Notes: generated by a model from the sequence alone, not told the origin. Positions 17,453 to 28,194 are shown, counted from the stretch's first letter. The stretch: 37,500 bases of DNA from Acetobacteraceae bacterium (GCA_004843345.1 CP039460.1:1227501-1265000), one strand, 5' to 3'. Numbers and translations are program-made.

Positions 17453-17919
17453 GCCAGTCTATGGCGATTTCCGCCATTGGAAAAATGCGTGGGACGCCAG
17501 AAGAATCTCTTTTTAAGCGTTACCAAACACGTTTGCGTTTAAATTTAGAGATTAAAGAGATACATGTTGGCGGTACGTCATCCGCAGAGCAGAAACATCG
17601 TGAGAATGTTGCTCTTTTAGACACCTGTAAAGAGGATGAGTTCGTAATTGCATTGGATTTGGCAGGTAAGAATTTAGATAGTCTTGCGCTGGCAGATAAA
17701 ATGCGTGAATGGCAGGAAACAGGTAAAAATCTTCGATTCGTGATTGGGGGCGCACAAGGGTTAGACCGTGCGCTGTTGGAGCGCGCAAATTTTACGATTT
17801 CATTGGGTAAAATGACATGGCCACACATGCTTGTGCGTGTCATGTTGATGGAGCAGCTTTTTAGATCGCAATCTATTTTAGAAGGTCACCCCTACCATCG
17901 GGATGACCGTCCAACTTAG
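17449..17919 (+). CDS. rlmH: 23S rRNA pseudouridine-1915 N3-methyltransferase RlmH (copy 1)
   Basis: Identical to the gene at 35238-35708; see that entry. Intact in this copy. Confidence 0.9.
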   Translation: MSQSMAISAIGKMRGTPEESLFKRYQTRLRLNLEIKEIHVGGTSSAEQKHRENVALLDTCKEDEFVIALDLAGKNLDSLALADKMREWQETGKNLRFVIGGAQGLDRALLERANFTISLGKMTWPHMLVRVMLMEQLFRSQSILEGHPYHRDDRPT

Positions 17920-17922
17920 GTG

Positions 17923-18603
17923 CTATTTCACTTGGCTTGGAAGCCTGAAGTTTACTTGCACGACTGGCCTGCCGGCGAATGGCTTTCCCAAGCGGTCTTC
18001 CTCCTGTTCATTCTCTTTTTCCTTGCTCCAAGGATAAATAAAACCATTGGTTGGATAGACTTTTCCGAATTGGCTTGGATTCCCACGTAAGGCAACCCGG
18101 ACAGCGGTCCAGTCATTATTAGGAGAAACGTCAATTACACGGGTATTATGGTCGATTTGATTAGCGCCCCAATGTGCGTGGTCAATACGAATCGTACGAT
18201 CGTCTTCTTGAGAGCGAACGAGGGCAACATGGCCATAAAACATTTTTTTTGTTGCTTTAAAGCTTAGAACGGCGCCGGGTTCAGGGATTTGGCCTCTGGC
18301 GTAGTTTTTTTCATCCGCACGTTTTCCACCATGTATGCGCATCTCCATGAACTTGATAATGGGGCGCTGCAAGATGCACATAGCCAACACATTGTAAAAC
18401 CTTTCTTTTGTGTGGTCGTAGACCGACCTTCGTTTTACAGATTTTTCCATGACGTCTGGAAGAAGTGGATGTCTGCGGAGTCTTAGTATTGCTCAATGTC
18501 GCAGCTTGTGCTTCTTCGGCATGCGCAGAAGCAAAGGAGGAAAAGAGACTAAAAGGGAGGCTGTTGCTAAAAAAGGAAAGCACAAACGTGGAAGCAGAAC
18601 CAT
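17923..18603 (-). pseudogene. CHAP-domain protein gene, copy 1, frameshifted (likely sequence error)
   Basis: Copy of the intact gene at 35712-36392. An extra T near 18311 and a missing A near 18541 split it into three frames. The catalytic Cys region is in a different frame from the His region. Confidence 0.85.
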
Positions 18604-18983
18604 AATATGCGAAATGCCAGTCTTAAAAATGTAAAATTACGTATTGTTAGTGTCTTAAAGCACACAGAAGAAAAAAGAAAGTTTTGCTTTCTTGGTAAAG
18701 AGAGCGTGATTTCTAAAACAGAAACCCCACTCAATTAACGCAAGTGGGGGTTTGCTTTGCAAAAAAAAGAATAAGGGGGCTAGCACAAGGACCTTTTCTT
18801 GTCTGCTCACTCAAAGAGTTTGGAAAGACTATTGGGAAAAGTAACAAGAAAAAGGAAGCTGGGATTTATTCAAGATTGAAAAAACAATCCCGTACCGCAA
18901 TTAATCCTTCAGATAGAAGAGATTTTGCACAAATGAATGAACTTGTTTAGACTGTTCTCCTCTTTCTTTTATAATTGACTCTT
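18604..18983. other. Join between copy 1 and copy 2
   Basis: Up to about 18724 the sequence matches the end of copy 2 (36393-36513). From about 18722 it matches the rRNA terminator region (930 onward), with aaa shared. No rRNA gene lies at this join. Positions 18725-18983 repeat 933-1202 with about a dozen small indels, including four C instead of six in the terminator stem. There is no gene here that I can support. Confidence 0.9.
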
Positions 18984-19656
18984 ATGCGATCTTCTTCTTT
19001 TCTATTTTCGGCTTTACTTCTTCCTCTTTCTCTTGGGGGATGTAATTCTTATTTGCGAATGGCTTAACAAAAACATACTTTACATCAAAAGTATCGGATA
19101 ATGTCTTCAAGTATAATTCGGCGTGCGTCCGTGATGAAAACTGGCGTATTGCGAATGCGCCTTATAGTACTTGCCGTATGTTCTTAAAAAAAGGATTACC
19201 TTTTTCTCAATATCAAACGTTACGTTTAGAAGAAGTTTCGGATAAACAGATTCTGTTTGGGTGCAGGCAGATTATCAGCCAGATTTTATTGTGAAGGCTG
19301 TTCATTCTGAAATTGAGACACCGATTGAGTTAGATAACTGGGTGGAGACCTTAGGTGTTCCAACAAATGCTTTCGAAAAAGGGAAAATTCCTACGACAAA
19401 GCAAGGTGAAGTTCCTGATGAGGACGAAGTAAAACAGAATTTACAAGAGGCCTTAACGAATTTAGAAGCGCTTGTTACTTTGAGGGGTGCTGTGCGTAAA
19501 GGTGTTCCTGCTGAGATTATGAATCGGATTAACGAAGCCTATCCAAAAGAATGGACGCATCTTGAGGAGACACTTCAAATCGCAGATAAAATGCACCATG
19601 GTGTGAGTTTAAAGGTTGCCGCAACAGAGTTTTTTGATGAACCACCCGCTATTTAG
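18984..19656 (+). pseudogene. Lipoprotein gene (as 1203), copy 2, frameshifted (likely sequence error)
   Basis: Single T residues are missing near 19053 and 19250 compared with the intact gene at 1203-1877. Only the part from 19261 on is in frame. Confidence 0.85.
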
Positions 19657-19662
19657 ATTGGA

Positions 19663-20279
19663 TTAAACCCAATCCCAGAGCCAGTGTAGATAGTTTCTTC
19701 TAGGCGTGAGATCTTTTTTTGTTTGCGGATCGGAACAATAGTTCCAACTTTGGAATGGGTATTCTTCTGTTAAACCCTGTGCGGTGACTCTCGCAACACA
19801 AGCTTGAATTTTGGGATTGTAAAAGTCGGGACCAGCCCAGTCTTTTCCTTGTTTCGCATTTTCGAGCTGATCATCATGCAAATGCAGGGCATGTACAATC
19901 ATACTGCTTGAAAACCAGATTGTTTTGACAGGCGCATAGTTGCCATGAAGAAACTCGACAAGACACCAGAGTCCGAAGTGCCATCTGTAAAATAAAGCGT
20001 CAAATAGCGACTGATCGTGTTTGGATCGTTTGGAATGATAATGCCAATTTCAGAGAGGCGCTGACGGTTTACAGGTGAGAGGGCTGACATGGATTTGATA
20101 GGTTTGGGAATGCTATCTTTATGATTGATGGAAGCATTCAAATAAGCAATATTATCTTTAGAGACAATGTGGGGATTATCTAAATCAGGATAGCGATCAG
20201 GATCGGGAACCATACATCCTGCGATGGAAATTCCAGATGTGGCTATGAGAAAATATGTGATGATTTTTTGCACGAGCAT
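19663..20279 (-). pseudogene. Lipoprotein gene (as 1884), copy 2, frameshifted (likely sequence error)
   Basis: Compared with the intact gene at 1884-2504, one A is missing near 19962, breaking the frame. Three bases are also missing near 20177, which removes one Asn of a pair. Confidence 0.85.
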
Positions 20280-20352
20280 TTTGTCCCATACCCAGTTTAT
20301 TAGCGTGATAATAGAATGGCTTAAATTTAGAAACTCTGCTTTGATTTTATCA

Positions 20353-20380
20353 TTACATTTTAGGGTAAGGCTAGTATAAA
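20353..20380 (+). promoter_or_regulatory. Candidate promoter of operon A-D, copy 2
   Basis: ttacat and tataaa with a 16-base spacer, the same as at 2578-2605. Confidence 0.45.
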
Positions 20381-20427
20381 ACGATATGTGGGATGCTTAT
20401 GAAAAAGATAAAAAAGGAGGGATTTTC

Positions 20428-21089
20428 TTGGAATTTACTCGGCGGTTAAAACAAGGCAGATTATTTTATTGCTTTTTTTTCTTATTTGCCTTTCTGATCC
20501 CTTTAAATCTTTCGGCTTTCCCAGTACAGAGTGCTTTGCCTCATAGTAGTTTTGAGGAAATTAAGGCTGATAGTAAGGCTGCGCCATATCATGAGACGCG
20601 TCCTTTGTCGGAAGTTTGGGATAGTGCGCGTGAGCATGAAGAGGCATTTACTTTTTTACATGAGATTCCTTCCTCCATTGCAGGCGAAAAGCCGACGCAG
20701 GTGGTTTTACTCATTTTCCCGAAAATTACTTCTGGCCTTTTAAGTTTTAGCGAAGTTGGAAAAGTAAAGCCCATTTTTGGTAAAGATCATCAGCGCTATC
20801 CACCACTCGTTTCTTTATCAGGGAGATCAGTTAACTTTATTTCAGTTGATACAATCAGGGCATCGTGCTTGTGAAGTTACGATGACAGTTCAGCAAGGGG
20901 ATTGTGACAGCGAAGGAAAGTGCAGGCTGTGCGGATTATGAATCTAAAGGGCATTTGCTTTCGAAAGCGCTGATTGGTGCTAAAATGGCGCCTCCTATTA
21001 AGAGGCCAGCTGGAACAAAAAATACAGATGTCAAAAAACAGAGTGATCTTAAAAAAGTAGATGATGATAAAGATCAGGATGAGGAATGA
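20428..21089 (+). pseudogene. Operon gene A, copy 2, frameshifted (likely sequence error)
   Basis: An extra T near 20813 and two missing bases near 20899 break the frame relative to 2653-3315. The A runs before the start are also read differently, which puts an upstream ATG at 20386 in frame. Confidence 0.85.
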
Positions 21090-22244
21090 GTAATATTTCT
21101 TTTTTACGCAGAATATTTTGCTGGGCACTTCCTTTCTCTTTAGCAAGCTGTGCTTCACCTGTTGAATGGTGCATTCTAAGATGCAGTACATGACGGCGAC
21201 GCCAGAATATGCTGCCCCAGACTTGAGGTGTGGCAGAAAACAGGCTTGTTGTACGAAGATTATCAGAATATTCATGATGCTGGATGGACATTTGAAGATT
21301 ATGCCGCAGTAGATGATGGGAATTTACCCTTGCGTTCTCCAACGAGGGTGATGGCCGCTGTGGCGTGGGGGCGCGCTGGCATTCATAGTTGGCAAACGAT
21401 TATGCAATTTGCATCTATTGGCTTAAATAAACCTTATATGGTGGAGGAATGGAGTTCACGTCTTGGGATTCCCCGAGAAGACATCATGGACAAGGAACAG
21501 CATTTTGAGGTTTTTTCACGTTATATGAAGGCCGCAGATGACCCTGTCTCTGGCGTTTCTGCAAAATCTTTGAAAGAGGCTATTCGTCTTCAAAAAGGCC
21601 GTTGCTGGGATGCTGCTGACTTTAAGAGGGTTATTGTTGAAGCTAAAATGATTGAAAAGGGCGTTGCTGTAAACAAGGCAGCAGAGATGTACCGTCGGTC
21701 TGGCTCTGAAATCGAATTAGCGAAGATGCAAAAATTTTGGGGGAAAGATATTCTTGAAGCGTGTAATGGTATTCCAGAATATCAGTTAGAAACGCAGGAT
21801 CCTTTTGCAGTTGAAGGACATTGTATCTTTACTGTTTTAGCGCTTAATGAAACCAATTTTCAGCGTGTTGAAGGGGGGCGTGTTCTTTATAAAAATTATC
21901 AGCCAGCACGTTTGATTGAACCTGGTGCTGAACCCTTTCGTTTTGGAATGGGCACACCGCCAGCAGTGAGCGGTCCGACAGCAATTTTATTAGGGGAAGA
22001 ACCTCTTTCTTATAAAGATAGAGAAACAGGTGAAAAAATTGTTCCGATGCGATTTAAAGTCATTAAGTATGTAGACCTCAGTGCTAATTTTTATTTAGAG
22101 CAGAGTGAAAAATATAATGAAAAAAATGGGTTAAGTTTTGAAAAAAGTCTTTTAAAAGATCAGAACGAACAAGAAAAAGCACCGGATGTCAGGAGTTTTT
22201 CACATATTCCAGACCTTCCTTTTAGTGGTGACCCAGCAAAGTAA
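21086..22244 (+). pseudogene. Operon gene B, copy 2, 5' frameshifts (likely sequence error)
   Basis: Single bases are missing near 21166 and 21222 relative to 3312-4472, so the lipoprotein signal is out of frame with the rest. From 21228 it is open to the end. These are the last differences before the identical central stretch. Confidence 0.85.
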
Positions 22245-22300
22245 ATTCTTAAACGATTTATTATTAAAATAGAAATAGAGAATAAGAGAGGGTGTTGGGT

Positions 22301-23248
22301 ATGAGTCAGAGAAGTATCGTTCAGAAGTTTGTTTTAATTCTTTTTACGCTTGGCGCAGGGGCTAGTCTTTACGCTTTGTTTGAACATAACGTTGCTACCC
22401 ATCATGCCCATCATAAAGCTGAAACTTCAAAAGATACGGGCATTTCGGGCTATATTGATCAGGGTGTTAATGAGGTAAGCCATTGGTGGAATGGTGATGC
22501 ATCCCATTCAGAAAATTCCATTTCTTCAGACCATGCACCTTCTGCGAAGGCATTAGATTCAGATACCGAAGTGGAGAAAATTCAGGTGGGATCTGAGGAA
22601 CGACAGCAGGAATCAGCAGATAAAGAGGATGATAAAGATTTATCAGATACTTTAAGTGCTTTGGAAAGCAAATCAGATTCTGTTTCTGCGCCTGTTTTTG
22701 ACAGTTATGCGAAACCAACTTCCAAAGTTTTAAAAGAGCGTGAAAAGGTCTTATTAGCTAATCGAGCCGTGCAGGAAAAGAAAAACCAAGCCATTCAACG
22801 TGCAAGGGCACAAGAAATCAATAAAACACCCAAGATGCTTTTTAAGTCGGATGTGATGCAGGCTAAAAAAGATTTAGGTTTTAGTCCGCAAGGCTATCAT
22901 CTTTGGGAAAATGCAAATGGTTTTTTATTGCTTAATCCTAAAACCTTACGTTTTGAATTGGTTTTAGAAACAGAAAATTGCGCAGGCGCTTTGGGGCAAG
23001 ATACACCAGAATTAAAACAGGTTTTTTCACGAAAAAAGATTAATGAGCATGCGGAAACACTTACTCTTTTCCAAGCAAATCAAGAAGGGCAGTCTGCGAA
23101 AGATTCTTTGTCTTGTCAGGTTGGTCTAAAGTTTAAGGATGGGAAAGTCATTCAGGCAAGTGAGAAAAACTGCACTTATTGGCATGGGGCAGAATGTGCG
23201 TTTAGCGTTCCCTTAAAGGGATTAAGAGCGTTACCAGATTTAAAATGA
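22301..23248 (+). CDS. Operon gene C, copy 2
   Basis: Base-for-base duplicate of 4529-5476; see that entry for anchor, linker and cysteine-pair domain. Confidence 0.8.
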   Translation: MSQRSIVQKFVLILFTLGAGASLYALFEHNVATHHAHHKAETSKDTGISGYIDQGVNEVSHWWNGDASHSENSISSDHAPSAKALDSDTEVEKIQVGSEERQQESADKEDDKDLSDTLSALESKSDSVSAPVFDSYAKPTSKVLKEREKVLLANRAVQEKKNQAIQRARAQEINKTPKMLFKSDVMQAKKDLGFSPQGYHLWENANGFLLLNPKTLRFELVLETENCAGALGQDTPELKQVFSRKKINEHAETLTLFQANQEGQSAKDSLSCQVGLKFKDGKVIQASEKNCTYWHGAECAFSVPLKGLRALPDLK

Positions 23249-23268
23249 TAGTCTTTTGGAGGTCTAAG

Positions 23269-23781
23269 ATGTTGGACAAGAAAACTTCTCTGCACAAGTT
23301 ATTTTTCTTGGGTTTGGGTATAGGTGTCTTTGCTCTAAATTCTGGCATTCAGGCTCAGGAAAAAAATCCTTTAATTGAGCAGAAAGATCTTTCCAGTAAA
23401 ACGCTAGAAGAACTCTGGAAAGAGGCGAATGTTCCCGGGAAGGCACTCTGTTTTATTAAGATGAATAAAAATGACCAACTTGCTGTGCTCATTAGTCCAT
23501 CTCTTGGATTTGGGGCTATCACGGAAAAAGGGGCAAGTGGGCATTTAAGTTTAGGCTATCAAACGGATACGCCAGCAAAGGCGACTCAAAAAGAAAATAA
23601 TTTGGTGATTAGCTATAACGGAGACGCTCATCGAAAAGCCTGCTCTGTTTCTATGGAGATAGAAGGCGCTAAAATTCGAACAGTGAAGGCGACAGAGGGA
23701 TGTTCAGATTATGAGGATGGACAAGATCATTTTGAGGGTGATTTGATTGGTGCAACAGCGATTATGTCAAATTCGCATTGA
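23269..23781 (+). CDS. Operon gene D, copy 2
   Basis: Duplicate of 5497-6009; same ggagg ribosome binding site and signal peptide. Confidence 0.8.
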   Translation: MLDKKTSLHKLFFLGLGIGVFALNSGIQAQEKNPLIEQKDLSSKTLEELWKEANVPGKALCFIKMNKNDQLAVLISPSLGFGAITEKGASGHLSLGYQTDTPAKATQKENNLVISYNGDAHRKACSVSMEIEGAKIRTVKATEGCSDYEDGQDHFEGDLIGATAIMSNSH

Positions 23782-23797
23782 GTTTTTGATATAATCG

Positions 23798-23832
23798 TAA
23801 AAAGCCTGCTTTGAATTTAAGCAGGCTTTTTA
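23798..23832. terminator. Bidirectional terminator, copy 2
   Basis: Duplicate of the 14-bp stem at 6026-6060. Confidence 0.9.
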
Positions 23833-23852
23833 CGTTTGAGATATGATAGATT

Positions 23853-24284
23853 TTATTTTTTTTGATGCCCAAGGCCGATTTTTTGCGCAAGTTGTGAGCG
23901 TTGCTTTGCATAGTTCGGTGCCACCATTGGATAGCTTGTTGGAAGTGACCAGCGGGCTCGGTACTCCTCAGGTGTCATGTTATAGACAGATTTCAGATGA
24001 CGGCGTAAAAGTTTCAGTTTTTTTCCGTCTTCTAAACAGATGATGTAGTCTGGAAAAACAGATTTTTTTGGGTCAATTGCCGGTGTAAGCTTATTGTTTG
24101 AAGCAATTGTTCCTTGATTGGTTGCTTCCAGAGCGCTGTACACTTCGCTGATAAGTGTAGAAAGCTTTTCCACAGGGACGGTGTGTGCGGAGACATAAGC
24201 GCTGACAATTTCTGTTGTAAATGCCCTTAATTCAGAACGTAAGTCCGTTGAGTGGCCGTTCTTAGCAGCAGATTCAATAGTCAT
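23853..24284 (-). CDS. MucR/Ros-family regulator, copy 2
   Basis: Duplicate of 6081-6512; same zinc-finger region with CLED. Confidence 0.93.
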   Translation of the reverse strand: MTIESAAKNGHSTDLRSELRAFTTEIVSAYVSAHTVPVEKLSTLISEVYSALEATNQGTIASNNKLTPAIDPKKSVFPDYIICLEDGKKLKLLRRHLKSVYNMTPEEYRARWSLPTSYPMVAPNYAKQRSQLAQKIGLGHQKK

Positions 24285-24556
24285 AAATTTTTCCTCACCA
24301 AATGGGAGCGCTTATTAGGATATAATTTCATTTCTTTGAGAATACTAAACACAGAGAATGAGAATTGCTAGAGCAGATTTGTTGCGCATTATAAGTGATA
24401 GATAAATAAAAAAAAGAAATTACTTAATTTTGATGAGAAAAAACAAGTATATACTCATTTAGGGATTTTGGCAGAGATACTCAGAAAACAGAACTTTAAT
24501 CTCTTTTAAAATTCTTTAGACTACACTTTTCTTTTGGGCTTAAAGATAAAATTTTA

Positions 24557-25213
24557 ATGACATCCTCTATTCTTTCTTCCTTACTTGCTTACACTGTTGC
24601 TTCTCTTTTTTTAGCGGCAACACCGGGGCCAGATATGATTTTGGTTCTTCGCTCTGCGATCAAAGATGGTTTTCGCTTTTCTTTTGGGGTCATTTTAGGC
24701 ATTTTGACCTCTTTATTCTTTTGGGGCATTGCGACGATTTTAGGATTAAGCGCTTTGCTATTTCATTTTAAACAGGCCTTCATCGTTTTAAAATGGGCAG
24801 GTGTCTTATATCTCCTTTATCTTGCTCTGCGCTCAATCTTGAGCAAGCCCAAGGATTTGATTTCCGATACTGCAAATTTGGACAATGTGATAAACACGCC
24901 AAGAGCTTCTTTACTCACAGCCTATGGGCAAGGTTTGATGACAAATCTCTTTAATCCAATGATTGGTTTTTTGTTTTTATTTGTTTTTCCAGCTTTTATT
25001 CCCAAAGAGCAGGATATTCAATTCTTTACACTTATTTTAACTTTTTTACAGATGCTGGTCGCTTTTTCTATTTTTACGAGTTTGGCGCTTTTTGCTCAGC
25101 CAGCTTCAATATGGCTAAAAAAAGGAAAAAGTGCTGTTTGGATAGACCGCATTGCGGGGATTTCATTGCTTTATTTTGCAATTAAACTTTTTTTAGCCCA
25201 ACCACCTGTTTAA
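24557..25213 (+). CDS. LysE/RhtB-family exporter, copy 2
   Basis: Duplicate of 6785-7441. The 24285-24556 spacer before it repeats the AT-rich region at 6513-6784. Confidence 0.92.
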   Translation: MTSSILSSLLAYTVASLFLAATPGPDMILVLRSAIKDGFRFSFGVILGILTSLFFWGIATILGLSALLFHFKQAFIVLKWAGVLYLLYLALRSILSKPKDLISDTANLDNVINTPRASLLTAYGQGLMTNLFNPMIGFLFLFVFPAFIPKEQDIQFFTLILTFLQMLVAFSIFTSLALFAQPASIWLKKGKSAVWIDRIAGISLLYFAIKLFLAQPPV

Positions 25214-25318
25214 GGGCTTGTCCAATGAGAGAGGGAGTGAGAAAATCAAGCTGTGTCTATGAGAGATGAAGTGAAATTTATCTGCTCCTTTTAATTTTAA
25301 GTCGTTGTAAGGTTTTAT

Positions 25319-25564
25319 ATGTCAGAACAAAATGTGAATGTTCACGATAGTATTGAAAAAGCGGTTTCTTCTGCAATGGGAAGAGAGCCTTCTGAGGATA
25401 TTTTGCTCGAAGAGTTGGATGATATGCAAGATTTCGGTTTGGATGATTTTGGAGAAAAGTCTTCCTGCTGTTTTGCAAAACATAAATGTAAAATTGTCTT
25501 GGCTTTAGTCGTCTTGGCCGTTTTGTTTCTTATTAAAAGATCCCGCGGTTGCTGCAAGAAATAA
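25319..25564 (+). CDS. Small Cys-rich single-TM protein, copy 2
   Basis: Duplicate of 7547-7792. Confidence 0.65.
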   Translation: MSEQNVNVHDSIEKAVSSAMGREPSEDILLEELDDMQDFGLDDFGEKSSCCFAKHKCKIVLALVVLAVLFLIKRSRGCCKK

Positions 25565-25584
25565 AAATTTTGCATGTTAGCTTT

Positions 25585-25616
25585 AAAAAAGGAGACTGAA
25601 TTCAGTCTCCTTTTTT
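25585..25616. terminator. Bidirectional terminator, copy 2
   Basis: Duplicate of the perfect palindrome at 7813-7844. Confidence 0.9.
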
Positions 25617-25621
25617 ACGTT

Positions 25622-26266
25622 TTATTCTTCGGTATGATCTGAGTGATCGTGCGCTGTTCTGATGCGTTGGATTTGGGTTCTCTTTCGTTCCGCTAAAAGG
25701 ACATTGCGTGTCATTTTCTGATAGACCCCCATGATAAAGACAATTAAAGAGCCAACAACCAGGAGAGAGGCTGGGTAAAGAACATTGATGCCACCACCGA
25801 CACCTTCTTCAAAGATACCAACTAAGCCTTCGACAAAAACCGCAATAATGACAGTTGTAATAAATTTACTTAGACTATTTCGAATCTGCCATTCACTAAG
25901 TTTGTCCGAATCTTTAATGACCTCATCTTCAATGAAAAATTTAGCAACGTCAAAAACGGCGATTGCAACAACGACATAACTTACCGTACGTAGAATCAGA
26001 TTTTTAATATCATCATGATGTGCGGTGTCATTCATTAAAAAGAGATAGAGATCACGAATACCGTAATAAAGAAGAACATAGGCAAGTAGAATAAGTACGA
26101 TACTTGCAACACCGAACGAAATACGGGAAATGATACCAACAATTCGATGCATACGGTCAAGCTCTGTATGGGGAATCAAGTTGGCACTATCCGCAGCATC
26201 TCGTATCTGGTTAAAAGAGTGAGGGTGGGCAGAGTGTTCTCTCTGATCAAATGGCATTTCAGGCAT
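25622..26266 (-). CDS. Four-TM membrane protein, copy 2
   Basis: Duplicate of 7850-8494. Confidence 0.8.
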   Translation of the reverse strand: MPEMPFDQREHSAHPHSFNQIRDAADSANLIPHTELDRMHRIVGIISRISFGVASIVLILLAYVLLYYGIRDLYLFLMNDTAHHDDIKNLILRTVSYVVVAIAVFDVAKFFIEDEVIKDSDKLSEWQIRNSLSKFITTVIIAVFVEGLVGIFEEGVGGGINVLYPASLLVVGSLIVFIMGVYQKMTRNVLLAERKRTQIQRIRTAHDHSDHTEE

Positions 26267-26379
26267 AGCTAGATATAAACTTTCTGCGGCAAAGAAACTT
26301 AGAATTTTTTATAATACCCCAAAAGCACAAGAAAATTCAAAAGAATATCCAAAGAAGAGATTTTTAACTTTTGGAAACA

Positions 26380-26454
26380 TGGCTGGGGTGGGAGGATTCG
26401 AACCTCCGCATGGCGGAATCAAAATCCGCTGCCTTACCGCTTGGCTACACCCCA
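26380..26454 (-). tRNA. tRNA-Gln (anticodon UUG), copy 2
   Basis: Duplicate of 8608-8682, including encoded CCA. The spacer to 26598 repeats the stem-loop (26497-26540) and candidate promoter (26540-26567). Confidence 0.97.
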
Positions 26455-26597
26455 ATATCCATTTCATCGCTCACTAACTTATTTAGTGGATTTAAGACAG
26501 GGCACGATGCCTCTCCTGAAGGAGAAGATGTGAGCCCTGTTTATAATGTTCTTAGGGGCTTCGTAAAGGGGGGGAAAGGATTTTTTTTATTTTTTCG

Positions 26598-27317
26598 TTA
26601 ATTTTCTATTTCCTGTGAAATAAGAAGGTTAAATTTTTCCAGCTGATCTAGTCCTTCATTCAAGGCAATCATTGTCGATTCAAGCTCTTCATTTTCGTCT
26701 TTTGCCCAGCAACGTAAAACCTTAGCCCATAAAATTCCTAAGGCTTGAAGGCGGAAAAATCCTTTAATGCCTTTTCGGTCAAGGCCTGCAATATCTGCAA
26801 TCCATGTGACAGATTCGACATTTCCAGTAAGAAATTCGCTTCCAAGCGATGGAGATAAAGGGATCGTGTGCAAAAGGGAGAGAAAGCCTTGACGATGGGC
26901 CTGTAATCCATCACAGCGACGCATGAAGAGATTAAAAACATTGTCCCGTAAGGCTACCCCTTTTAGAGAATCATTGCTTTTGAAGGCATTTTGGTCGATT
27001 TGCCGGTTGAGGCGTTTAAAAAGTGCTACTTTAGTTGGAATATGCTCTCTTACCCATGAAAAAGGGATATCCGCCTCATTGGCAACATCTTTTAATGTAA
27101 AATTCTGCCACCCTTTTTCGTCGGCTAAAACCATTGCGGCTTCTAAAAAATTAGACGAAAATTCTTCGTAGGCTTCTTTGCTGCGCACATGCTGCTTTAA
27201 GAGATCCTCGGCAAATTCAGAGGGAATTTGAGCAGAATCAGAGGATTCTTGGAAAATATCAAAATCGTCCCAATCCTCTGTATTGGAAAAATTTTCTGAA
27301 TTTGCGGCAGCTTGCAT
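26598..27317 (-). CDS. COQ9-like protein, copy 2
   Basis: Duplicate of 8826-9545 with the same preferred start. Confidence 0.85.
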   Translation of the reverse strand: MQAAANSENFSNTEDWDDFDIFQESSDSAQIPSEFAEDLLKQHVRSKEAYEEFSSNFLEAAMVLADEKGWQNFTLKDVANEADIPFSWVREHIPTKVALFKRLNRQIDQNAFKSNDSLKGVALRDNVFNLFMRRCDGLQAHRQGFLSLLHTIPLSPSLGSEFLTGNVESVTWIADIAGLDRKGIKGFFRLQALGILWAKVLRCWAKDENEELESTMIALNEGLDQLEKFNLLISQEIEN

Positions 27318-27351
27318 AGGTAAATCCCTTGAGATTGAAAGATTTTTGGTA

Positions 27352-28194
27352 TTAGCCTTCGTTTGAAAGTTCCTGAGTGCGTTTGATCGCCGCTTTGACA
27401 GCTTCATTCACAGAATTTGGCCAGTTTTCTGGTGTCATAAGAACGGAGAGCGCTGCGGCGGTGGTTCCATTTGGGCTTGTGACTTGTTCACGCAGGGCTG
27501 TTGCCGTGGACGGGCTATTTTTAAGCAAAACGCCAGCACCATAGATCATATCTCGAGAAAGTTTTCTTGCTTCATCTTTTCCAAGGCCATTTTTTACCCC
27601 CGCTTGTTCCAAGAGTTCAGCAAGGAGAAAAACATAGGCAGAGCCAGAACCTGCGAGACCAATTGCCGGCTGAATTTCCTCTTCTTTTCGGAGTGGGACG
27701 GCACTGCCAAAGGCTTCAACCAATTGGAGCGCAAGTTTTTTCGTCTTGGGATTTGTTTCTGGTGGAATGAAAAGGCTTGTTGCTGAAGCTCGAAGCTCGG
27801 CTGCAATATTTGGCATGACAGCGATTGCAGGTGCGCCGTGCGCAAGGGCGGTGAGCTGTGTTGTTTTAATGCCAGCCATGACAGAAAAAAGGCAAGATTG
27901 CTGAAGCTTTTCGGGGGTAAGAACTTCTGAGAGAAGTCCTAAAATTTTTTTTGTCATATTAGGTTTTACAGCCAAGACAATCATATCTGGAATTTTAGGA
28001 AGATTTTTAAGCGCTTCACTCTCTAGAAAAAGCTTAACATTTGAGGGAAAGTTTTCTGGTTTTGTGCGTTTAAAAACAGCAAAATCAAAGGGAAGGTTGG
28101 CTTTAAGCCATCCATTGAGCATTGCGCTTCCCATGCGTCCGCAACCAATCATGAGAATAAAAGGACGATTTGAAGTTGGCATATTTTGAGTCAT
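27352..28194 (-). CDS. proC: Pyrroline-5-carboxylate reductase, copy 2
   Basis: Duplicate of 9580-10422. Confidence 0.96.
   Translation of the reverse strand: MTQNMPTSNRPFILMIGCGRMGSAMLNGWLKANLPFDFAVFKRTKPENFPSNVKLFLESEALKNLPKIPDMIVLAVKPNMTKKILGLLSEVLTPEKLQQSCLFSVMAGIKTTQLTALAHGAPAIAVMPNIAAELRASATSLFIPPETNPKTKKLALQLVEAFGSAVPLRKEEEIQPAIGLAGSGSAYVFLLAELLEQAGVKNGLGKDEARKLSRDMIYGAGVLLKNSPSTATALREQVTSPNGTTAAALSVLMTPENWPNSVNEAVKAAIKRTQELSNEG

Larger units (their letters stand above)
930..18724. repeat. Copy 1 of a 17.8-kb direct tandem duplication
   Basis: This segment recurs at about 18722-36513 in the same orientation. Gene order and about 10 kb of internal sequence (about 3460-13460) are the same base for base, with a constant offset of 17772. 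Between about 13469 and 18545 this copy has roughly twenty single-base indels relative to copy 2, mostly missing bases in homopolymers. They break pgeF, L25, pth, ychF, nadD and the CHAP gene. I saw no substitutions. This is best explained as an assembly overlap. Confidence 0.95.

Noticed and set aside
13469-18603. A block of real pseudogenes (pgeF, L25, pth, ychF, nadD, CHAP)
   Set aside because: Intact identical copies lie 17.8 kb away, and the lesions are only short indels mostly in runs, so base-call error is far more likely than gene decay.
18744-18950. 68-codon + strand frame in the join region
   Set aside because: It depends on indels specific to copy 2; the matching region at 969-1187 does not keep the same N-terminal frame.
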